64,000 bases of DNA, from assembly GCF_027853965.1 (NCBI RefSeq), contig NZ_JAQGLB010000019.1:115810-179809 (forward strand), in the 5' to 3' direction. Numbering within the stretch: the first letter of the stretch is position 1; every line of letters begins with the position of its first letter. This DNA is from Saccharopolyspora indica. GTDB lineage: Bacteria; Actinomycetota; Actinomycetes; Mycobacteriales; Pseudonocardiaceae. A model generated the notes under the pieces. It searched no databases. It was not told where the DNA came from and was given only the letters and a program-made list of their open reading frames with translations. This document shows positions 41,022 through 50,857 of this stretch, in pieces. A program made the position numbers and the translations under genes.

Positions 41022-41627
41022 CAATGACTTCCTCGAACTCAGTCGCGGACGCAGTCGATCGAGGCACCTCGAGAAGGGCAGGGGCTGACGGGAATTCAGG
41101 CGGCCGCCAACCGAAGTGATCTCTGGTAGTCCCGATCACGAAGTCCCGACGGCCAGCCTCATCCGAACGCAGCGAACAGTCAACTGTGACAAGGAGTTTC
41201 ACCTTACCGATGTAGGCAATGCCGGTATTAGTGCCGTGTCATGCAGCGGAGCGAAGTCGCGACAATCCGCCAGTGGACGCAATCAACAATCCTCAAGCTC
41301 GCCCTGAGCGCCTGCCGCACCGCAGGCGGGGAAGAAGGCCGCATCGAGGTTGATGACGTGCACCGTGCCGCGAATTGCACACTCGTAGTGGTCGTCGATC
41401 GACACGGAGAAAAGTTAGGTCATGCGGAGAACCTAGCCACCGTGTACGACAGCCGCACCGACGGCTGCCGCTCGGAATGATTTCTCGTAGTCGTCAACGT
41501 AGGCCGCTTGAGCCGCTGGATCACCGATTCGACCGGAATCTAGCCCCTGACCAAGAGACAACGCGAGAAACATCGATTGCCCCAGCAGTGACAAGCCCCA
41601 GGCGATCGAGAGGCACTGCGCGCCGGA
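41022..41627. other. Lower-GC gene-poor stretch
   Basis: This stretch of about 600 bp between the beta-helix gene and the Uma2-like gene has lower GC than its neighbours. Its open frames (one of 79 codons at 41241-41480) lack ribosome binding sites and codon bias. It may be decayed or recently acquired DNA. No repeat or RNA is evident. Confidence 0.5.
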
Positions 41628-42194
41628 TCAAATCGCGCTGAGGTCTATCTCGACCGAAAACGGCGCCATTGCCTTGACCACGCCGGTAAAAACGTCACCA
41701 TCGCGATAGACACGGCTGGCCGGATCGAGGAGATAGGTGTAGACCAGCGGAACACCCGGAACGCTCTGCTCCACCCGCCAGTAGAAGGGGATGCCTGCCT
41801 TGGCGTACTGGGCGACCTTCACGATCCGATCGGTGGTCTCCGAACCGGGCGAGACGATCTCGACCACCAGCAGCACGTGTTCGGGACGGGTCGGCGTGAT
41901 GTCGATGGTGTCGGCTCGGTACACGACCACATCCGGGCGACGGTTGGTCAGCGGCACGTCCTGCAAGCGGACGTCGAAGTCGGTGTCCGCGTTCCACTCC
42001 GTCCCAGCCGCAGCATCCAGGGCGTTCGCCAGAATCCGCGCCAGGCGATTGTGCCGCTTGGAAGCGCTGGGGCTCACAACGATCATCCCGTCCACGATCT
42101 CGATGCCCGCGCACTGCTCTGCCGACCAGGAGTCGTACTGCTCCGCAGTGACCTGCGCATGCATCCAGGCTGGCGCAATCATCTCGGCGGTCAT
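41628..42194 (-). CDS. Uma2-family (PD-(D/E)XK-like) protein
   Basis: The 188-residue protein matches the Uma2/DUF820 family: EQYDSWSAEQCAGIEIVDGMIVVSPSASKRHNRL, then RRPDVVVYRADT, and the catalytic-type VLLVVEIVSPGSETTDR with K in VKVAQYAKAGIPFYW. These residues form a restriction-nuclease-like fold; the biological role is unknown. ATG at 42194 follows AAGGGGG. The frame extends upstream but that part lacks a start signal. Confidence 0.9.
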   Translation of the reverse strand: MTAEMIAPAWMHAQVTAEQYDSWSAEQCAGIEIVDGMIVVSPSASKRHNRLARILANALDAAAGTEWNADTDFDVRLQDVPLTNRRPDVVVYRADTIDITPTRPEHVLLVVEIVSPGSETTDRIVKVAQYAKAGIPFYWRVEQSVPGVPLVYTYLLDPASRVYRDGDVFTGVVKAMAPFSVEIDLSAI

Positions 42195-42357
42195 GGCGAA
42201 CCCCCTTGACATGCTCAACGGACGGCCAACGCTCAGCCCAGCGTACTGCGCATCGAGCAAACTCATCATGTCTCGATCAGCGGGCAAACCGCTACGCGCC
42301 ACCGCGCCGACCTTGACCGGACCACCCACGGACGTCGAACAAGGAGCGAAAACAACT

Positions 42358-42400
42358 CTGCGGCGGGAGCCGAGATCATCGATCTCTTCTCCCGCCGCAG
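42358..42400 (-). terminator. tRNA-Thr terminator
   Basis: Arms CTGCGGCGGGAG (42358-42369) and complement (42389-42400) lie just past the 3' end of the minus-strand tRNA and are followed on that strand by a T-rich GTTGTTTTC. Confidence 0.75.
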
Positions 42401-42422
42401 GTCAACGGGCTGAACCCGGCGG

Positions 42423-42496
42423 AGCCGCCTGAGGGAATCGAACCCTCGACCTACGCATTACGAGTGCGTCGCTCTGGCCGACTGAGCTAAGGCGGC
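42423..42496 (-). tRNA. tRNA-Thr (anticodon CGT)
   Basis: On the minus strand the acceptor stem GCCGCCT pairs with AGGCGGC. The D-arm AGCTCAGTCGG.C is followed by the anticodon stem ACGCA/TGCGT around loop CTCGTAA. The T-arm has GGTTCGATTC. The anticodon CGT reads ACG. The CCA end is not encoded. No integrase is nearby. Confidence 0.96.
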
Positions 42497-42633
42497 ATTG
42501 CGCGGTCAAGTGTAGCGGGCCGCCTCGGCGGCTCGCGCACGACCCCCAGGTGCGCTGAAGTCGGGCGTCACCCGGCGCGCGGGGCGTCGTTGAGATCACA
42601 GTGATGCCCGTCACTCGACCTGGAGGGGGTCGG

Positions 42634-44016
42634 ATGCGCGCTGTTCGCCGGTTCGGCGTGTGCACCGCCGTGTCGTTGGCCGTAGCTGGGCTTTCGCTGC
42701 CCGCTGCCTTCGCTCAGAGCACTCTGCCGACCACTCCCATCCCGTCGCCGGTCGATCCCGGTCAGCCACCTGCTTCCGTGCCGACTCCGGCTCCCGGGCC
42801 GATCGTGGCCGATGCCGGGACCTTGATCGGCGTGGTGCGGATCCTGCCGAACACCGTGCCGAGCGGCTCCGTCGTCGAAGATCCCGAGTTCGAGGAGCAG
42901 CTGCCGAAGCAGGCCGTCGCCGAGGCCGGGATGGGGCGGGCCGTCGCGCAGGCCAACTCCACCGCTTACTTCGCCCACGAGCGGGCGGTCGCCGAGGCCT
43001 CGCCGTTCGGGGTCGCGGTGCTCGGGAAGTCGCCCCAGCTGCCCGTCGGGTTGGCGCAGGCCGCGCTGCCGGATCGGGCCGAGCCGATCAGTTCGAGCAT
43101 GCAGCCGCCCAGCTCACCGGCCGATCAGCTGGTCAAGCTCAGCGGGCTGGACGGCAGCGTGCACGCGCGCTGGGACAAGCAGGCCGGGCCCTGCGTGTCG
43201 CCGATCGCCGACGCGCGGTACTCGATGGGCAGCGCATCGGCCGTGAACGCGCTGCCGGAAGGGCTGTCGCTGGGCGGGCTGCTCGGCGGCGGGAAGCCCG
43301 CCGAGAGCGGCACCGGTTCGCTGCTGCACGTGCCGGACTCCGCGCAGGCGCACTCCGGTGTGGAGCTCGTCGACGTGCCCGGGCAGGTCGGCAAGGCCGT
43401 CCAGGCCACCTCGGACCTGCAGTTGGCCAGCGTGCGGCTCTTCGCCGGGACCGCGCAGGAGATCCGTGTCGACGTGGTCGGCACGCCGCGGCTGACCGCG
43501 ACCGCCACCGGCGACCCGAGCTCCTCCACTGTGGACTACGAGGCACCGGTGCTGCGGGTTTCGCGCGGCGGCGAAGAGCTCGGCGTGCTCGACGCCGCGA
43601 ACCCCGGCCTGGACGTTCCGCTGCCCGGCCTCGACCAGCGGGTGCTCGACGCAGGAGTGCTGCGGCTGAGCGTCGGCGAGCTGAAGCAGGACGTCGTGGG
43701 CACCGAAGTCCGGGCCGCCGCACGGCTTTTCGACCTCCAGGTCCTGCGGGGGCACGCGGTCGGACTGCCGACCTCGCTGGTGCAGGCCTCCTTCGGCGAG
43801 CAGATCGTCCGAGCCGGTGCCCCCGGCGGCGGCGTGGACTGCACGACCGCCCCGGCACCGGCTGCCGCCGCCCCAGCGGGCACGACCCCGCAAGCGGTCC
43901 AGCCGCTGGCCCTCACCAGCAGCGGCTACTACGCGGTCCCGCTGTTCTGGACCGGCGCAGGCCTGCTGCTCCTGGGCTCGATCATCGTCGCCGCCCTCCC
44001 CCGCCGCCGCGCCTGA
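42634..44016 (+). CDS. Exported surface protein with C-terminal membrane anchor
   Basis: The 460-residue precursor has a signal peptide (MRAVRRFGVCTAVSLAVAGL, cleavage near FAQS) and a Pro-rich linker. A long Ala/Val/Gly-rich extracellular region with repeated beta-like units (ELVDVPGQVGKAV, EIRVDVVGTPRLTATATG) follows. A C-terminal membrane helix (PLFWTGAGLLLLGSIIVAALP) with basic tail RRR resembles a sorting-like anchor without an LPxTG motif. I do not recognise the family. GGAGGGGG precedes the start. Confidence 0.78.
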   Translation: MRAVRRFGVCTAVSLAVAGLSLPAAFAQSTLPTTPIPSPVDPGQPPASVPTPAPGPIVADAGTLIGVVRILPNTVPSGSVVEDPEFEEQLPKQAVAEAGMGRAVAQANSTAYFAHERAVAEASPFGVAVLGKSPQLPVGLAQAALPDRAEPISSSMQPPSSPADQLVKLSGLDGSVHARWDKQAGPCVSPIADARYSMGSASAVNALPEGLSLGGLLGGGKPAESGTGSLLHVPDSAQAHSGVELVDVPGQVGKAVQATSDLQLASVRLFAGTAQEIRVDVVGTPRLTATATGDPSSSTVDYEAPVLRVSRGGEELGVLDAANPGLDVPLPGLDQRVLDAGVLRLSVGELKQDVVGTEVRAAARLFDLQVLRGHAVGLPTSLVQASFGEQIVRAGAPGGGVDCTTAPAPAAAAPAGTTPQAVQPLALTSSGYYAVPLFWTGAGLLLLGSIIVAALPRRRA

Positions 44017-44051
44017 GCTCTGCGAGGACTCCGCGACGTATGGTCGTCGGC

Positions 44052-44561
44052 ATGACTGCTGTTCCGCTGGACGACGCCCTGACCCAGGTTCTGCCCGGAG
44101 CCGTCACACGCCTGTTCACCCCGGAGGACTTGGCCGAGCTGGTCGTGCTGCAGCGGTGCTGCTGGGTTTCCGAGGCCGTCTTGAACAACACCCTGGACGT
44201 GCCCGCCCTGCACGAGACCCACGACGAGGTGCTGGCCTGGACGCAGTCGTGGACGACTCTCGTCGTGCGCCGGGAAGGACGTCTGGTCGCCGCCGTGCGA
44301 GGGCGGTTGAACGGCCAGGACTGGGAGATCGGTCGCCTCATGGTCGCCCCGGACCTGGCCGGCAACGGCATCGGGTCCGCGCTGCTGGCCCTGATCGAAG
44401 CGCAGGCCCCGACATCGGTGCGGCGGTTCTCGCTGTTCACGGGAGCCGCGAGCCAGCGCAACATCCGCACCTACCAGCGGGCCGGGTACCAGCTCGCCGA
44501 GGCCCCGCACGTGCCAGGGCACATCGCAGGCGCCGTGTTCATGACCAAGCCCGCAACCTGA
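44052..44561 (+). CDS. GNAT-family acetyltransferase
   Basis: The 169-residue protein has the acetyl-CoA motif LMVAPDLAGNGIGSALLALIE and a final NIRTYQRAGYQ element, both typical of GNAT N-acyltransferases. The acceptor is unknown. ATG at 44052 is preferred; an in-frame ATG at 44040 is possible. Its stop and the convergent holB stop are 15 bp apart, and the palindrome TCCACTGTGGAC fills that gap. Confidence 0.88.
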   Translation: MTAVPLDDALTQVLPGAVTRLFTPEDLAELVVLQRCCWVSEAVLNNTLDVPALHETHDEVLAWTQSWTTLVVRREGRLVAAVRGRLNGQDWEIGRLMVAPDLAGNGIGSALLALIEAQAPTSVRRFSLFTGAASQRNIRTYQRAGYQLAEAPHVPGHIAGAVFMTKPAT

Positions 44562-44576
44562 AGTCCACTGTGGACG

Positions 44577-45800
44577 TCAGCCGGTGAAGAGGGTGGCGAG
44601 CATCGCTTCCACCGCGATGATCGGTTTCACGTTCTGCGTCAGGGCCACCCGGCACTCCAGGACCGCGTCCAGGCGGCGCAGCGCCGACTCCGAGGTCCAC
44701 TCCTGCGCCGCTTTGGCCACCGAGCGCTCGAAGTCCGGGTGGTTCAGCGGGGCGGACGAGCCCGCGCGGGTCACCAGGACGTCGCGGTAGAAGCCCGCCA
44801 AGTCGACCAGCGCGAGGTCGAGGGCGTCTCGCTGGGAGCGGGTGGTGCGGGACTTCTGGCGCTTCTCCAGCTCCTTCAGCGCCGCGTTGGCGCCCCGGGT
44901 GGCCGCGGCCGTGCCCTTGCCGGTGCCGCCCGCGCCCATCGCCGTCTTCAGCTCTTCCTTCTCCGCCTCGTTGCGATCCTCGTTGGCCGTGGTCGCCTCG
45001 GTCTCGGCCAGCTTCACCAAGCCGGTCGCCGCTGTGAAGACGTCCGAGAACCTGCGCAGGCCCAGCGGGATGCGCAGCACCGACTCGCGCCGCTCACGCG
45101 CTTCCTCGTCGGTCGCCAACCGCCGCGCGCGGCCGATGTGCCCGCCGCACACCGAAGCGGCCCACTGCGCCAGCTCGGCGCCAACGCCGTCGCGCTCGTG
45201 CAGCACCTCGGCGATGGCGCTGGACAAGGGCGTGCGCAGCTGCACCACTCGGCACCGGGAGCGGATCGTCACCGACACGTCTTCCGGGTGGTCCGATGGC
45301 GCGCACAGCAGGAACACCGTGCGCGGGGGCGGTTCTTCGACCGCCTTGAGCAGCGCGTTCGCCGCGCCCTCGGTGAGGCGGTCAGAGTCTTCGATGAGCA
45401 CTACGCGCCAGTGGCCGGTGGTCGGCCGGCGCGCCGCCGCCTGGACCAGAGAGCGCATTTCCGCGACGGAGATCGACAGGCCCTCGGGCGCCACCAGGCG
45501 CACGTCGGCGTGGGTGCCGTGCATGACCGTCCGGCACGCCGTGCAGCTCCCGCAGCCCACGACGACGGGATCGGTGCACTCCAGCGCTGCGGCGAAGGCG
45601 CGGGCCGCGACCGAGCGGCCCGAACCGGGCGGGCCGGTGAACAGCCAGGCGTGCGTCATGGCACCCGGCGGGACCGGTTCGCCCCGGACCTGGCGGCGGG
45701 CCGCGCTCACCGCGGCGTACAGCGTCTGCACGGCGTCAGGCTGGCCGACGACCTCCGCCCACACCCCGGTGTTCAGCTGCTCCGGAGCGTCGGTCCGCAT
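44577..45800 (-). CDS. holB: DNA polymerase III subunit delta'
   Basis: Clamp-loader subunit of the replicative polymerase, 407 residues. The AAA+ region begins TGPPGSGRSVAARAF, so the Walker A lysine is Arg, as is common in delta' proteins that do not hydrolyse ATP. The zinc-binding cysteines lie in CTDPVVVGCGSCTACRTVMHG. ATG at 45800. It lies next to topA and a small membrane protein gene, as in mycobacteria (holB, Rv3645/topA region). Confidence 0.93.
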   Translation of the reverse strand: MRTDAPEQLNTGVWAEVVGQPDAVQTLYAAVSAARRQVRGEPVPPGAMTHAWLFTGPPGSGRSVAARAFAAALECTDPVVVGCGSCTACRTVMHGTHADVRLVAPEGLSISVAEMRSLVQAAARRPTTGHWRVVLIEDSDRLTEGAANALLKAVEEPPPRTVFLLCAPSDHPEDVSVTIRSRCRVVQLRTPLSSAIAEVLHERDGVGAELAQWAASVCGGHIGRARRLATDEEARERRESVLRIPLGLRRFSDVFTAATGLVKLAETEATTANEDRNEAEKEELKTAMGAGGTGKGTAAATRGANAALKELEKRQKSRTTRSQRDALDLALVDLAGFYRDVLVTRAGSSAPLNHPDFERSVAKAAQEWTSESALRRLDAVLECRVALTQNVKPIIAVEAMLATLFTG

Positions 45801-45873
45801 CGCGTCGCCTCCCGTGTCTGGTGCGTGCTCGCACGCACGACTCTACGGTGCCGCCCCGACCGCGGACCGAGGC

Positions 45874-46184
45874 CTAACCGAAGACCGCGGCCAGGATCAC
45901 CAGCAGCGGGATGGCCAGCGCCACCAGGCAGCCGATCTTCGCGCCGACGCTCGTCTGCTGCTTCTTCTTCGGCTTCTTCTGCCGCTGCTGCGCAGGCGGG
46001 CTCTGCCTCCGCGCGGGCGGGAACGAGAACTGTTCTTCGGGTTCGACGACGGGTGGCGGGACGGGCGGTGCCGCCGACGTGGTGGTCGGCGGCACCGCGC
46101 GTGCCACGGTCAGCGCATCCGGGAAGTGGAGCAGCGGCGGCAGTGCCTGCGTGCCGTCCGGGCCGGAGAGCGCGTCGTGCCTCG

Positions 46185-46188
<4 letters not shown>
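45874..46188 (-). CDS. Small C-terminally anchored membrane protein
   Basis: The 104-residue product is Pro-rich, followed by a basic QKKPKKKQQ run and one membrane helix (AKIGCLVALAIPLLVILAAVF). Its GTG at 46188 overlaps the topA stop (GTGA), so translation is coupled to topA. No family recognised. Confidence 0.65.
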
Positions 46189-49001
<2,813 letters not shown>

Positions 49002-49203
49002 GCTTACCCGCTCTCTTCTCCCGGAAGCATCCTTTGCTACCCGACAAGTTCCTCAGTGTGCCCCGTGCGCGGTCGTGACCGCCGCCCGGGAAGGCACAGG
49101 GTTGCACATAACACGCCCATGTACGTCGGCGTCTTGTCTTACGAACGTATCGGGTGACGAACGTGTTCCGTTGCGTGACCTGGCGTGATATGCGTCAAAT
49201 CGG

Positions 49204-49797
49204 TCACGACACGAGCGGCCACGTTCGCTCGATCGCACCATCGGGCGTCGGCCCGACCAGCTCGGCCAGCCTGGCCAGGCGGCGGCGACCGGTGACGCGC
49301 AGCGCCGGGCCACCGGCGCGGAGGCCGATCGGCTTGGCCGGGAGGCCGCAGCCGAGCAGCGCCGCGGCCAGCGGCTCGTGCGTGTCGGGGGCGTGCGGGT
49401 CGAGCCCGAGGCGGTAGCCGGTGGGCTCGGCGGAACCCGCGGTCAGCGCCCAGATCCGCAGGGCCGCGCCGTCCGGGACGTAACCGGCCGGGACCGACTT
49501 GACCGCGCCTCGCAGCCAGTTCGCGGCGAGGCCGGTGAGGTCGGCCCGGAACGCGGTGCGGATCAGCGGACGGCCTTCGTCCGAACGACCGAGCTCGGCT
49601 TCCACGCCGCGCTGCGCGCACGCGTCGACCAGGGACCGGGCCCGCCACTCGTCGTCGACCACGACCGACAGCCGCGCCGCGGTGCCGCGCCCGAAGCCGA
49701 CGGCCTGCCCCGGTCCGCACAGCATGCCCGCCAGATCAGCGATGACGGGTTGCCGCGCCTCGGCCGAGTAGAAGGACAGCTGGTCCACGGCCCGCAT
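49204..49797 (-). CDS. Conserved actinobacterial protein (Rv3647c-like)
   Basis: The 197-residue protein is upstream of topA and shows AVDQLSFYSAEARQPVIADLAGMLCGPGQAV at its start and a DHAPDTHEPLA-like C-terminal region. The order with topA and a helicase matches Rv3647c/Rv3646c/Rv3649. It contains no known catalytic motif; the function is unknown. ATG at 49797 is preferred. A GTG at 49833 in the same frame adds 12 residues, and another frame just upstream encodes a similar LSFY segment. Confidence 0.72.
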   Translation of the reverse strand: MRAVDQLSFYSAEARQPVIADLAGMLCGPGQAVGFGRGTAARLSVVVDDEWRARSLVDACAQRGVEAELGRSDEGRPLIRTAFRADLTGLAANWLRGAVKSVPAGYVPDGAALRIWALTAGSAEPTGYRLGLDPHAPDTHEPLAAALLGCGLPAKPIGLRAGGPALRVTGRRRLARLAELVGPTPDGAIERTWPLVS

Positions 49798-49872
49798 CGT
49801 AGAACGACAGTTCGAGCTGCGCCATGCCTTCACCCGAACGTGCGAGTCGAAAGCACCGCACCGCGCTCTCCA

Positions 49873-50093
49873 GCCGCAACTTCCATTGAGCGTTCTTCAT
49901 CTCGGTGGTTCCGCAGCCGCGAGGCTGGAAGCCGCACGTCGGCGGGGTGCCGCATGCGCCGCCAGGCGCACAACCCACCTACGCAACCGGCACCGCCGCG
50001 GGTTCTGAGGTTCCGCCACCCGCACCGCCACGCAAAACGAGCCTGGAAAAACCTCAACGAAATCGGACGTCCAACTTCAATGGAAGTTGCGGC
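49873..50093. repeat. 221-bp element bounded by perfect 16-bp inverted repeats
   Basis: GCCGCAACTTCCATTG at 49873-49888 and its exact complement at 50078-50093 bound a gene-free block between the Rv3647c-like gene and the lipoprotein stop. The right end also folds on itself (CAACTTC AATG GAAGTTG). No target duplication is evident. It has the build of a MITE or a terminal palindrome and contains repeat copy B. Confidence 0.55.
49979..50037. repeat. Repeat copy B
   Basis: This copy matches the outer parts of the repeat at 2596-2738 (CTACGCAAC...CGCGGGTTCTGAG, then GTTCCGC...CACGCAAAAC) without the 80-bp hairpin insert. It lies inside the inverted-repeat element. Confidence 0.5.
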
Positions 50094-50101
50094 GCGAGGG
50101 G

Positions 50102-50692
50102 TCAGCGCGGTGGTTGTTGCTGCTGGGGTTTGGCGAAGAAGGGCTTGCACTCCGCCGCCTGGTGGGCCGCCGCGTTGAGCTGCTGGTTCTGCTCCAGCTG
50201 GACGAGCTTGTCCGTGAGGTCGAGCTGGCCGCCCTTGTCGAGCTCCTGCTGGACCGCGGTCATGCCCTCCTGGAAGCGCTGCTTGTCGGTCGGGTCGACC
50301 TGCTCGGCCTTCGCCCGCGCGCCGCCCAGGAGGTCGCGGACCTGGCCGAAGCTCTCCTGGAAGCCGACCCCGAGCTGCTCGGCCCCTTCGACCGGCGGGG
50401 CCCCGAGGTCCTGCAGTCCGCGCGCCGCGTCGTCGGCGGCCTTCGACGCCGCATCGATGCGGTTGATCACCGAATCCTTCACCGTCGCGGTGTTGCTCTG
50501 GTCCAGCTCGGGCAGGTTCTGCTGGGCCGTGCTGAAACCGCTGATCAGACCGCACATCTTGCCGGTCCAGGCGACCGCCTCCGCGCTCGGCGCGGGCGGT
50601 GCGGGCGGTTCCGGGGCGCCCGCCGGACCCCCGGCGCAACCGGCCAGCGCGAGCGGAACAGCGGCCAGCACCGCGGTGGAACGTAACTTCAT
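50102..50692 (-). CDS. Lipoprotein of unknown function
   Basis: The 196-residue precursor has a lipoprotein signal peptide ending in the lipobox LALAGC at residues ~14-19, a Pro/Ala-rich spacer, and a helical domain with heptad-like Gln/Leu repeats (TDKLVQLEQNQQLNAAAHQ). GAGGAG precedes the ATG at 50692. It lies between the hppA terminator and the Rv3647c-like gene and is not part of the mycobacterial topA order. Confidence 0.8.
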   Translation of the reverse strand: MKLRSTAVLAAVPLALAGCAGGPAGAPEPPAPPAPSAEAVAWTGKMCGLISGFSTAQQNLPELDQSNTATVKDSVINRIDAASKAADDAARGLQDLGAPPVEGAEQLGVGFQESFGQVRDLLGGARAKAEQVDPTDKQRFQEGMTAVQQELDKGGQLDLTDKLVQLEQNQQLNAAAHQAAECKPFFAKPQQQQPPR

Positions 50693-50807
50693 GCGCACTC
50701 CTCGCACAGATCGGAGTTGCCTTCGGCGTGCGGCCCAGACTCTCCCGCATCCGCGATCACGCTCCGGATCCCGGGGTGCGCGCTCCGCCGAAACCCCTGC
50801 GCACGGC

Positions 50808-50841
50808 GGAGGGCGCCCTCCCGGTGGGGAAGGCGCCCTCC
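50808..50841 (-). terminator. hppA terminator
   Basis: Arms GGAGGGCGCC (50808-50817) and complement (50832-50841) lie 17 bp past the hppA stop on the minus strand. Confidence 0.75.
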
Positions 50842-50857
50842 GATCCGGTCCGGCGCG

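Noticed and set aside
41241..41480. 79-codon plus-strand frame in the lower-GC stretch
   Set aside because: It has no ribosome binding site, poor codon bias and no recognisable sequence features.
42423..42496. tRNA-Thr as integration site of a genomic island
   Set aside because: No integrase, excisionase or direct repeat of the tRNA 3' end is visible on either side.
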